A stretch of 64,000 nt of DNA from Terriglobus saanensis SP1PR4 (GTDB taxonomy: Bacteria; Acidobacteriota; Terriglobia; Terriglobales; Acidobacteriaceae): the NCBI RefSeq assembly GCF_000179915.2, contig NC_014963.1, positions 1,116,001 through 1,180,000 on the forward strand, read 5' to 3'. Positions within the stretch are counted from its first letter, which is position 1. Each line of letters begins with the position of its first letter. The notes beneath the pieces were generated by a model. The model saw only the letters and a list, made by a program, of their open reading frames with translations. It was not told where the DNA came from and searched no databases. Positions 54,573 to 64,000 of this stretch are shown here, piece after piece. Position numbers and translations under genes: made by a program.

Positions 54573-57245
54573 AATCGCTGCCTTCACGCGCTCGCAGATC
54601 TCTTCCAGGTCTCCATCGGGTAACGGCTGACCCTCGCGCGTGAGGTAGAAGACGTCGATCGCGGTCTCGCCCTCGGTGTCGATCACGGCGACTTCGATGT
54701 TGCATCGAGCTTCGCCAAGTGTGACAGCCAGCGCATGCAACAGGCCGGGTGTGTCCTGTGCGATCACCTGTAATAACGTGCTGTGTGTCGACGATTTCGT
54801 ATCAAACTCGACTTTGGTATCGACCGTGACCAGAGGAGCATTCTTGCGCGTTCGCTTGCGACTGGCCAGCATTCGATCAGCTGCGCCTTCGGCCAACATG
54901 GCGTCATGCACACTCTTCACAAAACGCGCATGCTCCTGCGGATTCATCTCCAGCGTGCGATAGCTGTCCGTAAACCGGAAGGTGTCTACAACAATGCCCT
55001 GTGCGTTCGAAAATGCGTCGGCGGTCACGATATTCATGCCCCATCCCGCGAGCGCTCCAGCCACCCGCGCAAACAGCATCGCCTGGTCGCGTGTGACCAG
55101 AGTCACGTCGCTGCGCTCGGGCGAATAGTGGAAGTCAAGCTGGACAGCGTCGTCTTCCAGGCGGCTCGCCATGTCGAAGTGCGTCCGAATCTGCTCGGGA
55201 GAACGCGTCCTCAAATAGCGTTGTGGAAAGCCCTCCAGAAAGGCCAGTACTTCCTTCGTTTTTCCGGGAAGCAGACCTGTGACGCGGTGCACAAGTTCGC
55301 TAGAAACGCGCGAATCCACGCGCTCATCGTCGATATTGCGATCTAGATGGTTCGACGTCGCAATGTACAGCCGCCAGAGATTTTCGGCTTTCCAAGGCGT
55401 CAACGCATCCGGGTGCACCGCGTTGATGTCGGCATAGGTAAAGAGCGTGAGCATGCGCAGCTCTTCTGGCGTCTGCACCTTGGACGCAAAGGCGCGCACC
55501 GTCTCCGCGTCAAAGATGTCGCGCCGCAGCGCCGCAGACATCTCCAGGTGGTTTTCGATCAGGCCGAGGACCAGCGGGCGTTCATACGCGTCCAACTCCA
55601 GACGACTGAGAACACTCAACGCCATCCGCGCGCTCTCGATCGTATGCTCCCCCGTGCTGCGACCCTTGCCTGTGTCGTGCAGCAGGGCAGCGAGGTAGAG
55701 CAGTTCGGGATGCTCCAGGTCTTTCTGGATGGCATAGAACGGCGCGCGCCACGCCTCCATCGCGGTAGGTGCTGTGGGCGTGCTTTCCAGCCCATGCAGT
55801 GTATCGATGAGGACGAAGGTATGTTCATCCACCGTGTAGCGGTGATACGCATCGCGAATCACCAAGGCATCGATGGCGTGAAACTCGGGTACCATTAGCT
55901 CCAGAATGCCCATGGCATGCATGGAGCGCAACGCCGCTCCGGCATGCCGACCGCACAGGATCGTTCGCAGATGGTTCCAGAGCCCCGGCCCCTCTTCGAG
56001 GTGCGCCGAGAGGATAGGAAGCGCGCCCTCCAGCCGGTTCTCCGTATCCGCAGCAATGCGCACCCCAGTCTTCGCCATTGCCTCGAAGACCTGCAGAACG
56101 ATGTCCGGATCACGCGCGGGGTCTTCGCCGTTCACTGCGGCATCCAGCACCAGACGGCCACGGTCCACACGAAAGCCCTCACCGCTCAAAACCGATTTGC
56201 GGCGAAACGCCTGCGGCAGCTTGTCCAAAAGCGAGCTCTCCTGCGGCAGTTCATCCATCCTCTGCAGAAGCATTCGTTCGATTGTGCGCGCATGGCGAAA
56301 GTAGATCTGCATCCAGTAGGCTGCGTCCGCTTGTCCAGCTCCACGGTCGATGCCGACACCCGCAGCAGCGGCTGCGTCCTGGCTCTTCCAGTCCAGCGTG
56401 TTCGTGTCGCGGCCATTACGCAGATGCAGGAAACACCGTACCGAAGCCAGAAAATCAAACGCGGCGGTAAACTCGCGCGTCTCTTCCGCGGGTATGGGAG
56501 CCTCGGCGACGGCGGTCGCTCCACGAAACACCTTGGGGAGTGCCTGCTCCCTGCTGGCATCGGTGACGAAGCTCTCCGTCAGAATCCGGATCCAGCCGCA
56601 GACGTTGGCATCGCGCAAGCCGCCGGGGCAGTCCTTGATATTTGGTTCCAGGTGGAAGAGTGTGTTGCCGTAGCGCGCGTGGCGTTCGCGGGTCAACGCC
56701 GCCAGCCCTGTAAAAAGCGCACGCCGCTCCTGTTCGATGAGGCGAGGCAGCATCTCCCGACGGAGCTTGTAGGTCATGGCTTCGTCCCCTGTGAGGGGGC
56801 GAAGGTTCAAGAGAGAAAGGGTGAATTCGAGGTTGTCCGGATCGAAGCGGTCGCACTCGGCGAGCGCCCGCGTTACCGGGGAAACGCGCACACCCGCGTC
56901 CCACAGCTGCTGGCAGACCTTGCGGATCGCAGGCTTGGCGAGCTTTTCCTGTCCGCCGTCGCGCAAAACAAAGAGGAGATCCAAATCGGAGAGAGGGAAG
57001 AGTTCCTTGCGTCCGTAGCCGCCGGTGGCGAAGAGGGCAATCGACTCCGTGGCCTGGCGATTTTCCTTCTGCGCGGCGGCCCACAGGGCGAGAACGAGAG
57101 TATCTGCCGCAGCCGTCCGTGCAGCAATGGCGTTACGGCCGGACTTTCCGTGCTCAAACTCCGCACGGATGTCGTCTGTGGCCCGCTGATACGTCAATCC
57201 TGCAGCGGAAGCCGTTCCGGCTTCCTTGGAGGCATCTCGATCCAT
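54552..57245 (-). CDS. glnD: PII uridylyltransferase / uridylyl-removing enzyme
   Basis: 897 residues. Nucleotidyltransferase signature ATGGYGRKELFPLSDLDLLFV (about 69-89), an HD domain with LLYLAALLHDTGKGRSTGEH for deuridylylation, and two C-terminal ACT domains (TLVTRDQAMLFARVAGALAGW and LQVIAQDTPGLLHALAVTL) that sense glutamine. It modifies Tyr51 of the PII protein encoded just upstream. It is the last gene of a leftward amt-glnK-glnD group, 86 bases after glnK; its end overlaps the gene at 54258-54572. Confidence 0.95.
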   Translation of the reverse strand: MDRDASKEAGTASAAGLTYQRATDDIRAEFEHGKSGRNAIAARTAAADTLVLALWAAAQKENRQATESIALFATGGYGRKELFPLSDLDLLFVLRDGGQEKLAKPAIRKVCQQLWDAGVRVSPVTRALAECDRFDPDNLEFTLSLLNLRPLTGDEAMTYKLRREMLPRLIEQERRALFTGLAALTRERHARYGNTLFHLEPNIKDCPGGLRDANVCGWIRILTESFVTDASREQALPKVFRGATAVAEAPIPAEETREFTAAFDFLASVRCFLHLRNGRDTNTLDWKSQDAAAAAGVGIDRGAGQADAAYWMQIYFRHARTIERMLLQRMDELPQESSLLDKLPQAFRRKSVLSGEGFRVDRGRLVLDAAVNGEDPARDPDIVLQVFEAMAKTGVRIAADTENRLEGALPILSAHLEEGPGLWNHLRTILCGRHAGAALRSMHAMGILELMVPEFHAIDALVIRDAYHRYTVDEHTFVLIDTLHGLESTPTAPTAMEAWRAPFYAIQKDLEHPELLYLAALLHDTGKGRSTGEHTIESARMALSVLSRLELDAYERPLVLGLIENHLEMSAALRRDIFDAETVRAFASKVQTPEELRMLTLFTYADINAVHPDALTPWKAENLWRLYIATSNHLDRNIDDERVDSRVSSELVHRVTGLLPGKTKEVLAFLEGFPQRYLRTRSPEQIRTHFDMASRLEDDAVQLDFHYSPERSDVTLVTRDQAMLFARVAGALAGWGMNIVTADAFSNAQGIVVDTFRFTDSYRTLEMNPQEHARFVKSVHDAMLAEGAADRMLASRKRTRKNAPLVTVDTKVEFDTKSSTHSTLLQVIAQDTPGLLHALAVTLGEARCNIEVAVIDTEGETAIDVFYLTREGQPLPDGDLEEICERVKAAILANSAA

Positions 57246-57331
57246 CGTCGCTCACCGTCCATTCATCTGCGAAACATCCGGTGAAATTGACTGCTCTCCG
57301 GACCAGGGTGTCCGGCAACAGGAGAAGCAGC

Positions 57332-57718
<387 letters not shown>

Positions 57719-57769
57719 TCAAACCCATTGTGCATTGCCCCGAACACATCTGTCCGCAGGCGATGAAGT

Positions 57770-59257
57770 TTAGTGCGACGACATTTCGGCGTGGTATCCC
57801 TCTTCGCCGTGCTGGGACAAGTCGAGGCCTTCGCGTTCGTCTTCTTCTGAGACGCGCAAACCGATCAACTTATCTACGAGGAACAGAAGAATCAGCGTTC
57901 CAACAATTGAGATGCCCCAGGCCAGCGCAATGCCGACAAACTGGTTCAGTACTTGCTTGCCGTTGCCTTCCAAGAGGCCCGTCGCCTTGCCAGCACCGAA
58001 GATCGGGTTGATGGCGCTATTTGCAAAAATACCCGTCAGAATCGCACCGATTGTTCCACCCGCTCCATGGACGCCAAACGCATCCAGGGAGTCGTCATAG
58101 CCAAACTTCATCTTCACGATGAAGACCATGAAGAAGCAGAAGGCTCCCGTGATCAGACCGATGGCAATTGCGGACATTGGAGTGACAAATCCCGCCGCCG
58201 GGGTGATGCCGACCAGTCCGGCCACCGCGCCAGAGATAGCTCCCAGTGCCGTGGGCTTGCCGTTCTTCATCCACTCCGCCGCGCTCCAGCTAATAGCCGC
58301 CGCCGCTGCTGCAAAGTGCGTGGCCACGAACGCCGAGGTGGCAAGGCCGTTGGCCGCCAGCGCGCTGCCTGCGTTGAAGCCGAACCAGCCAACCCACAGA
58401 AGGCAGGCGCCCACAAAGCTCAACACCACCGAATGTGGAGGCATGGGCTCTTTGGGATAGCCGACTCGCTTGCCCAGATAAAGGCAAGTCACCAGCGCCG
58501 AAACGCCGCTCGTGACATGGACTACGGTGCCGCCGGCGAAGTCAAGCGTGGGGAACTTACCGCCCAACGCTGCGTTGAGCAGACCATGCTGGCCCCAGAC
58601 CATATGCGCCATCGGGCTGTACACAAAGATCGCCCACAGGGTCAGGAACAGGAGCATCGCCGAAAACTTCATGCGTTCGGCAAACGCACCCGTGATCAAT
58701 GCCGGGGTGATGATGGCGAACATCAACTGATAGACCATGAAGGTCTGCAGAGGAATGGTGGTGACGTAGACGCCGTCCGGCACCAGGCCTACGCCGTGCA
58801 GAAGCGCGTTACTGAATCCACCGATGAAACTTCCCGACACGCCATTGTTCACGCCAAAGGCAAGGGAGTATCCAATTAACGCCCACAGGACGGTGATGAT
58901 GGCCATCATGGCGAAGGTCTGCATCATCGTGCCCAGGATGTTCTTCTTCCGTACCAGACCGCCGTAGAACAACGCCAGGCCGGGTCCGCTCATCATGAGA
59001 ACCAGAGCCGCAGAGACCAGCATCCACGCGTTGTCGCCCGCGCTCTGTGCCGATACAACCGCAGTTTTGGCGTCTGCCACCTGCTTTTCGAGCGCAGCAA
59101 TACGATCACCCTGTGTCTGCGCCAGTACTGTGCCGGACACGGCAAGGCCCAGGCAAAGAACGAACAGAAGACGCGCAATCCGCGATCTGAAACCACGGGA
59201 AGGCGAATGCGAAGAGAAGGGGAAAGAAGACGAAAGTCTGCGAGAGCGAAGGTCCAT
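57770..59257 (-). CDS. amt: Ammonium transporter
   Basis: 495 residues. A signal peptide or first segment ending near VLAQTQ is followed by an eleven-helix Amt channel: LALFYGGLVRKKN, DFAGGTVVHVTSGVSALVT (about 240-258) and the conserved DSLDAFGVHGAGGTIG (about 388-403) that contains the pore histidine. It moves ammonium into the cell and is gated by the GlnK encoded next. Upstream is a 185-base divergent spacer with a GTTGC-N8-GCAAC inverted repeat at 59351-59368; this may be a regulator site. Confidence 0.94.
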   Translation of the reverse strand: MDLRSRRLSSSFPFSSHSPSRGFRSRIARLLFVLCLGLAVSGTVLAQTQGDRIAALEKQVADAKTAVVSAQSAGDNAWMLVSAALVLMMSGPGLALFYGGLVRKKNILGTMMQTFAMMAIITVLWALIGYSLAFGVNNGVSGSFIGGFSNALLHGVGLVPDGVYVTTIPLQTFMVYQLMFAIITPALITGAFAERMKFSAMLLFLTLWAIFVYSPMAHMVWGQHGLLNAALGGKFPTLDFAGGTVVHVTSGVSALVTCLYLGKRVGYPKEPMPPHSVVLSFVGACLLWVGWFGFNAGSALAANGLATSAFVATHFAAAAAAISWSAAEWMKNGKPTALGAISGAVAGLVGITPAAGFVTPMSAIAIGLITGAFCFFMVFIVKMKFGYDDSLDAFGVHGAGGTIGAILTGIFANSAINPIFGAGKATGLLEGNGKQVLNQFVGIALAWGISIVGTLILLFLVDKLIGLRVSEEDEREGLDLSQHGEEGYHAEMSSH

Positions 59258-59350
59258 AGTGTCAGTTCACCGGTTCGAAAAGTGCTGGTAGAAAAGTCAG
59301 AAAAATGGAAGATTTACGACGGAGCGAGCAGAGCGCGGGGGAGCGCATTT

Positions 59351-59368
59351 GTTGCAGAATGGCGCAAC
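59351..59368. promoter_or_regulatory. Inverted repeat GTTGC-N8-GCAAC upstream of amt
   Basis: A symmetrical 18-base site in the divergent spacer between amt and the hypothetical gene at 59443. Its length and position fit a dimeric regulator; no consensus is recognised. Confidence 0.35.
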
Positions 59369-59442
59369 TTATTCGTTTTACTGTACAACACAACAGAACG
59401 TCCCAGGCAAGAGTCAATCGATTGCAATGTCCATCGTCCAAA

Positions 59443-60156
59443 ATGAATATAAAAATAGTCGCATTCTTGTTGCTCTTCGCGACTTCTTTTAGGGCGTCTG
59501 TCCTATCTCGTAAGGCGTCGGGCCTATCCTCGGCTCCGGCGTGCGGCCTCAGCTTTGAAGGAGAGGTGAGCGAGGGGCAAAGCTTTTCTCACCCGGGCCC
59601 AGGGCAACTTGATTTTCTGTTGGAGAATATTCCTTCGGGCTGGATCATCCGTGTCCTTCCCCGGGACCTTCCGCGTTCTGCCTATGATTTCGCGGGCCTA
59701 GCCACACCGCCCTACGATTCGCCCAATCCGATTCTTATCTCCACGGACTTTGCCTTCCGTGCGCAAGACGCGATTGGCTGGAATCCGCGTCGATTTCAAT
59801 ACTTCGATTCGGCGGAGAAGATGCGTCAGGCCGTGGCGGATTACAACCTCATCAAGGCCTCAGGCGCAAAACCGACTGCAGAGCAATCCGCGGCGATGGC
59901 CCGCCTCATCGCACTCAGTGCAGCGGCATCGCCCGCGATCTTCACGATCCTGGACGCTCATCTGATTGGGGGAACCGGGGATCAGTTCGTAATGGCTGCT
60001 GCTGTGGCCTCACACTTCAGCACAACGGCCCACGTCGTCGAGCAGCCATCTGGCCCTCATAGCTCGCCTCTCGGAAAGATTACGTGGATGCGCTTTCGCC
60101 TGGAGTTCCCCGCAGTGGATACCGGAAGTCATCGTTCTTGTATAAAAGCGCCCTAA
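59443..60156 (+). CDS. Exported hypothetical protein
   Basis: About 237 residues with a signal peptide (MNIKIVAFLLLFATSFRAS). The mature protein begins with CGLSFEGEVSEGQSF and includes GPGQLDFLLENIPSGWIIRV and DAIGWNPRRFQYFDSAEKM, ending in a region predicted as mixed strands. I do not recognise a family. Composition is ordinary for the window. It is divergent from amt, with a weak ribosome-binding site. Confidence 0.65.
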   Translation: MNIKIVAFLLLFATSFRASVLSRKASGLSSAPACGLSFEGEVSEGQSFSHPGPGQLDFLLENIPSGWIIRVLPRDLPRSAYDFAGLATPPYDSPNPILISTDFAFRAQDAIGWNPRRFQYFDSAEKMRQAVADYNLIKASGAKPTAEQSAAMARLIALSAAASPAIFTILDAHLIGGTGDQFVMAAAVASHFSTTAHVVEQPSGPHSSPLGKITWMRFRLEFPAVDTGSHRSCIKAP

Positions 60157-60206
60157 TGAAAATGCACTTCGCGTGTTCCGATATCTGTTGAGGAGCCTGT
60201 AACGAA

Positions 60207-60302
60207 AATCGTTTGCTCTTGAGCAACGATTGCACTTTGGTGTGCGTCCGAAGCTAAGTAGAGGAAAATATATGCGCCGTTCAAAAGACACTCGCATATA
60301 TT
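60207..60302 (+). promoter_or_regulatory. Two hairpins in front of nuoB
   Basis: AATCGTT(T)GCTC with GAGCAACGATT at 60207-60231, and a perfect ten-base-pair stem AATATATGCG / CGCATATATT (60267-60276 and 60293-60302) with a 16-base loop ending 12 bases before the nuoB ATG. The second could regulate access to nuoB; the first may end the upstream transcript. Confidence 0.45.
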
Positions 60303-60314
60303 GAAGTGACAAGC

Positions 60315-60932
60315 ATGAATTCACCAACTTCAGAGACATCGAGCAACGGACGCCCCACAGCGGTGCCGCAGCAGCATGACCGCTATATTTTTGGCACCTT
60401 GGACAGCTTCGGCAAAAATCAGGAAAAGCTACGCGAAGTGACCTGGGGTTATGACCAGCCCGAGGGGATCGTCCTCGCATCCATGGATGCGGCCATCAAC
60501 TGGGTGCGTAAGAACTCGGTGTGGCCTATGACCTTCGGTCTCGCCTGTTGCGCGATCGAGATGATGAGCATGGGGGGGTCGCGTTACGACATTGCACGCT
60601 TCGGCGCCGAGGTGTTTCGTCCCTCGCCCCGGCAGAGCGATCTGATGATCATCGCCGGACGCGTCTCGCAGAAGATGGCGCCGGTCATTCGGCGTCTCTA
60701 CGAGCAGATGCCTGAACCGAAGTGGGTCATTTCCATGGGTGCTTGTGCTACTTCAGGCGGTGTCTTCAACAACTACGCGCTTTTGCAGGGTGTCAATCAG
60801 ATTATTCCGGTTGACTTGTACGTCCCGGGCTGCCCTCCCCGACCCGAACAACTGCTTTATGCCATCACACTTCTGCAGGAAAAGATCCAACAGGATCGTG
60901 GCAGCATGAAGCGGACTCTCAATCTTGGGTGA
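60315..60932 (+). CDS. nuoB: NADH-quinone oxidoreductase subunit B
   Basis: About 205 residues. Cluster N2 cysteines are visible: the adjacent pair in [10 protein letters not shown] (about 75-84), the third in [10 protein letters not shown] and the fourth in VPGCPPRPE. NuoB carries the last iron-sulfur cluster before quinone in complex I. A longer N-terminal region (about 30 residues) than usual precedes the conserved core. It stands alone here; nuoI lies 22 kb upstream, so complex I genes are dispersed in this genome, or these are extra copies. Confidence 0.93.
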   Translation: MNSPTSETSSNGRPTAVPQQHDRYIFGTLDSFGKNQEKLREVTWGYDQPEGIVLASMDAAINWVRKNSVWPMTFGLACCAIEMMSMGGSRYDIARFGAEVFRPSPRQSDLMIIAGRVSQKMAPVIRRLYEQMPEPKWVISMGACATSGGVFNNYALLQGVNQIIPVDLYVPGCPPRPEQLLYAITLLQEKIQQDRGSMKRTLNLG

Positions 60933-61024
60933 TGCACCTTTCGAGATAACCCCCTCGTTTGAAGCATTGTCACAACTTTAACGGACCACAACGCATCGAA
61001 GTCTTTGAAACTCAACATTTCTTG

Positions 61025-61057
61025 CGCAATTTTAGCCGATCCTGGCGCGAAATTGCG
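61025..61057 (+). promoter_or_regulatory. Inverted repeat CGCAATTT / AAATTGCG before the OmpA-like gene
   Basis: Eight-base arms separated by 17 bases, about 90 bases before the start codon at 61150. A TTGAAA hexamer lies at 61005-61010 with AATTTT 17 bases away, a weak promoter candidate. The arms could be an operator or RNA structure. Confidence 0.35.
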
Positions 61058-61149
61058 TTACACTTCAGACGCATTGGGATACCAAACCCCGGGCTCCTCT
61101 ACGAGAGTCCGATCAGATAAGTAACAATTTTCCGCGGAGGATAAGTCGA

Positions 61150-62772
61150 ATGTTTTCACGCCCGTTTCGCAAGCTAGGCCGGTCAGTATTGGCTGCAAGC
61201 GTCATCAGTCTTGGTGTCATGAGTCTGGGAGCGCAGACCACCGCAGCCACGCCCGCCCCGCCCGCAGGCCCAAATCCTTCGCGGGTGGATGTTTTCCTGG
61301 GATATTCCTACTTCGGTGCTCACGGCACTGTTAAGCCAGCGAATATCGCTTACTCTTCCATCGATATCGGTGCAATCGGCAGCGGCGCCTACTACTTCAA
61401 CAAGTATGTCGGCGGCGAAGTCTCCTTTGCAGCTCATCCAGATGGTAAGAATGACGGTCTCTTCATCGCCGCTGCGGGTCCTATCTTCCGTGCTCCGATG
61501 CAGAACTTCACTCTCTTCGCTCACGGCCTCGTAGGCGCGGCGAAACTGGGCGGACCGAACAACGAAGGTGTTTTCCTGTACCACGAGCCCTATCGCTGGG
61601 GACCGTCCTTGACGGCCGGCGGCGGTATGGACTACGACCTCCCGTTCTTCAATCACCGCTTCGGTCTTCGCCTCTTCCAGGCTGACTATGTATATGTCCA
61701 CGAGTCGTACGGTCCTTACACCCCTCCCCCAACGGGCGGAGTTATGGGCGGCCGCACCAACCTCGGTGGCGCACAGCTCTCCACCGGTCTTCTGGTTCAT
61801 TTCGGCCACATCGTCCCGCCGCCTCCAGTCCTTTATGCCTGCACAGCGAGCCCGATGACCGCCTATCCTGGCGACCCGATCACCATCACCGGTACCGCAA
61901 CCAACCTGAACCCCAAGAAGGATGCGACCTACACCTGGACCACCGACGGTGGAACGATTGCAGGTACGTCTTCGACGGCCAATGTCGACACCAAGACACT
62001 CTCCGCTGGCAGCTACAACGCCAAGGGTCATGTCTCGCAGGGTATCAAGGTCGGCCAGTTCGCCGATTGCGTCGCGCCGTTCACGGTCAAGGCCTTCGAG
62101 CCGCCCACTGTCACCTGCTCGGCTAGCCCGTCTTCGGTTCGCCCTGGCGATTCCTCCACCATCACTGCATCTGGCGTAAGCCCGCAGAACCGCCCCCTGA
62201 CGTATAGCTACAGCGCGACGTCTGGTTCGGTCTCTGGCTCTGATGCCACTGCAACCCTCTCCACCGCCGGTGCTGGCCCAGGTACGATCACTGTCACCTG
62301 CAACGTCGTAGACGATAAGGGGCAGACCGCTTCGGCCACTACTTCGGTCGACGTCTCTGCTCCTCCGGCTCCTCCTGCACCCACGACCTCGGCTCTTTGC
62401 TCGATCAACTTCGGTCGTGACAAGCGTCGTCCGGCTCGTGTGGACAACGAAGCGAAGGCCTGCCTTGATGATGTGGCTCTCAACCTCCAGCGCACCTCTG
62501 ATGCCAAGGTCATTCTGACCGGCAACAAGGCTGGTAACGAAAAGGGCGGCAAGCTTGCTGCTGAGCGTGCCATCAACACCAAGGCCTACCTGGTTACGGA
62601 AAAGGGCATCGACCCGTCGCGCATCTCGGTCTACACCGGATCCGCTGATGACACGACGGTCACCACCACCCTCGTCCCAGCTGGTGCCACCGCGAGCGAT
62701 GCAGGAACCCCGGTCGACGAAAGCGCGATCAAGGTTCAGCCCCGCACCGCGAGAAAGCACCACAAGAAGTAG
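61150..62772 (+). CDS. OmpA-family outer-membrane protein with N-terminal barrel and Ig-like repeats
   Basis: 540 residues. A signal peptide ends near LGAQTT. Residues about 45-225 form a beta-barrel-like region (VDVFLGYSYFGAHGT). Then come two Ig-like/PKD-type segments (CTASPMTAYPGDPITITGTA and CSASPSSVRPGDSSTITAS), a Pro-rich hinge, and an OmpA C-terminal domain with KLAAERAINTKAYLVTEKGIDPSRI that anchors to peptidoglycan. The chain ends in a Lys/His-rich tail. Probably an abundant structural outer-membrane protein. A GGAGG site precedes the ATG. Confidence 0.85.
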   Translation: MFSRPFRKLGRSVLAASVISLGVMSLGAQTTAATPAPPAGPNPSRVDVFLGYSYFGAHGTVKPANIAYSSIDIGAIGSGAYYFNKYVGGEVSFAAHPDGKNDGLFIAAAGPIFRAPMQNFTLFAHGLVGAAKLGGPNNEGVFLYHEPYRWGPSLTAGGGMDYDLPFFNHRFGLRLFQADYVYVHESYGPYTPPPTGGVMGGRTNLGGAQLSTGLLVHFGHIVPPPPVLYACTASPMTAYPGDPITITGTATNLNPKKDATYTWTTDGGTIAGTSSTANVDTKTLSAGSYNAKGHVSQGIKVGQFADCVAPFTVKAFEPPTVTCSASPSSVRPGDSSTITASGVSPQNRPLTYSYSATSGSVSGSDATATLSTAGAGPGTITVTCNVVDDKGQTASATTSVDVSAPPAPPAPTTSALCSINFGRDKRRPARVDNEAKACLDDVALNLQRTSDAKVILTGNKAGNEKGGKLAAERAINTKAYLVTEKGIDPSRISVYTGSADDTTVTTTLVPAGATASDAGTPVDESAIKVQPRTARKHHKK

Positions 62773-62792
62773 TCACACACGTACCAAGCCTG

Positions 62793-62821
62793 AGGCTGAC
62801 TGGGATTTCCCGGTCAGCCTT
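62793..62821 (+). terminator. Terminator after the OmpA-like gene
   Basis: Thirteen-base-pair stem AGGCTGACTGGGA (62793-62805) with TCCCGGTCAGCCT (62808-62820), one G-T pair, followed by TTGTGCTGTT. Confidence 0.75.
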
Positions 62822-62874
62822 TGTGCTGTTAAGGAATAAACTTGTTTTAGTCGCACCACCCAAAGGAATTGAGT

Positions 62875-64000
62875 ATGGCCCCGCAGTACCCTAGATTTCC
62901 CTTGTTGTCTTCTACTGTCCTTGCGTTCACTTTAGCCTTGTCCAGCTACGCTTCCGCGGCTCCCTGGCTTCCCACCGGTCCTGAAGGCGGAGACGCCCGC
63001 GCCTTTGCTGGCGATCCGACAGACCACCTCCATATCTATCTCGGCACCTTGACGGGCTGGATCTATGACACACACGATGGTGGCAAGCAGTGGACGCGCC
63101 TTGCCCGTGTCGGTCAGCGCGACGATCTCGTGCTCGACAACATCGTTGTCGACCCCTCCAACTCCAAGCACCTCGTCATCGGCGCTCACGTCATCGATCG
63201 TCCTGATGGCGGTATCTACTCCAGCATGGACTCCGGAAAGAGCTGGACGAGCTCAAAGCAGATGCAGGGACACTCGGTCCTTGCCCTGAGCTTCGCTCCG
63301 TCGGACCCCAAAATTCTGATCGCGGGCGCGCTGGACGGCGTTTATCGCTCAACCGACGGCGGCAACGACTGGAAGCTCATCACACCAGCTGGAAGCATGG
63401 AACTGCACGAGATTGAGTCCATCGCGATCGATCCGAAGGATCCTTCGACCATTTATGCCGGTACCTGGCATCTTCCCTGGAAGACCTCCGACGGCGGCGC
63501 TAACTGGCACAACATCAAAGAAGGCATCATCGACGACTCCGATGTCTTCTCGATCATCGTCGACCCGAAGAATCCCCAGGTCGTCTACGCCAGTGCCTGC
63601 TCCGGTATCTACAAGAGCGACTCCGCCGGAGTCCAGTTCAAGAAGGTGCAGGGAATTCCCTCGACCGCTCGCCGTACGCGCGTCTTAATGCAGGACCCGA
63701 CGCGCAGCGATGTCGTCTTTGCGGGAACTACCGAAGGCCTCTTCCGTACCGCGGACTCCGGTAAGACCTGGGTCCGGAACACCGCCAACGAAGTCATCGT
63801 CAACGACGTCTTCGTCGACCCGAAGCAGCCGGACCACGTTCTGCTCGCGACTGATCGTGGTGGCATCGTCATCGCGGAGGATGGTGGTTTCAGCTTCCAC
63901 GCTTCGAATAATGGCTTCTCCGCCCGGCAGATTACGGCCTTTGCAGCTGGCCACACCAATCCCTCCGAACTCGCCGTTGGCGTCGTCAACGACAAGACCT
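62875..64000 (+). CDS. Secreted BNR/beta-propeller repeat protein (partial, runs off the window)
   Basis: The first 375 or so codons of a gene that continues past the end. The signal peptide runs to about ASYASA. The rest is a set of Asp-box type repeats: YDTHDGGKQWTRL, YSSMDSGKSWTSS, YRSTDGGNDWKLI, TSDGGANWHNI, RTADSGKTWVRN and EDGGFSFHAS. This resembles sortilin/photosystem-assembly-factor or glycosidase-type propellers that are exported by Acidobacteria. AAGGA lies eight bases before the ATG at 62875. Function unknown; no stop codon is reached. Confidence 0.82.
   Translation, partial: MAPQYPRFPLLSSTVLAFTLALSSYASAAPWLPTGPEGGDARAFAGDPTDHLHIYLGTLTGWIYDTHDGGKQWTRLARVGQRDDLVLDNIVVDPSNSKHLVIGAHVIDRPDGGIYSSMDSGKSWTSSKQMQGHSVLALSFAPSDPKILIAGALDGVYRSTDGGNDWKLITPAGSMELHEIESIAIDPKDPSTIYAGTWHLPWKTSDGGANWHNIKEGIIDDSDVFSIIVDPKNPQVVYASACSGIYKSDSAGVQFKKVQGIPSTARRTRVLMQDPTRSDVVFAGTTEGLFRTADSGKTWVRNTANEVIVNDVFVDPKQPDHVLLATDRGGIVIAEDGGFSFHASNNGFSARQITAFAAGHTNPSELAVGVVNDKT

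Noticed and set aside
61183-62763. 526-codon minus-strand frame opposite the OmpA-like gene
   Set aside because: The plus strand has a signal peptide, Ig-like repeats and an OmpA domain; the opposite frame is a shadow.

Overview
The window reads as a chromosomal segment of a high-G+C Acidobacteriota, most likely the Acidobacteriaceae/Terriglobus-Granulicella-Edaphobacter group. This is inferred from two tandem von Willebrand proteins of the acidobacterial type, many exported proteins of acidobacterial style, the gene neighbourhoods, and two kinds of short interspersed repeat. Most of it is housekeeping DNA. There are no tRNA or rRNA genes, CRISPR arrays, transposases or phage genes. The one clear accessory-looking stretch is about 29.6-35.1 kb.

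Layout. 0-6 kb: secreted VWA proteins, then tsaB-rimI, psd-pssA and an Asd-like protein without its catalytic cysteine. 6-24 kb: a Tat-exported protein, a serS-membrane protein-LolA-like operon, a PafA-like phosphatase coupled to pyrD, purH, a large TPR protein, a dGTPase-like HD protein, a membrane glycosyltransferase, and a three-domain GH18/NodB/GT2 polysaccharide enzyme. 24-29.6 kb: a signalling island made of a LuxR-type regulator with a degenerate receiver, a receiver-thioredoxin-reductase-like fusion, a cyclic-nucleotide-binding histidine kinase, and ApbE.

30.4-35.1 kb holds five consecutive AraC-family paralogues. Four are exactly 295 residues long, and the spacers before the last three are themselves repeats. 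35-42 kb: a TlpA-like thioredoxin with a zinc-ribbon partner, a UbiD decarboxylase, a molybdopterin-oxidoreductase-like protein, nuoI, a pseudo-receiver, and a SAM-I riboswitch in front of a threonine-synthase homologue and a MoaD/ThiS-like sulfur carrier. The riboswitch implies that this last pair works in methionine/homocysteine synthesis. 42-53 kb: protein quality control (lon, clpX, clpP, tig, clpC), interrupted by a mutarotase-like membrane protein, a type 5 uracil-DNA glycosylase and a YtxH protein. 53-60 kb: an orphan LolD-like ATPase and the nitrogen-control set amt-glnK-glnD. 60-64 kb: a solitary nuoB, an OmpA-family protein with Ig-like repeats, and the start of a secreted BNR/beta-propeller protein that runs off the end.

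Annotations rest on motifs and similarity recognised by eye; no searches were run. Starts were chosen from ribosome-binding sites, signal peptides and family lengths.
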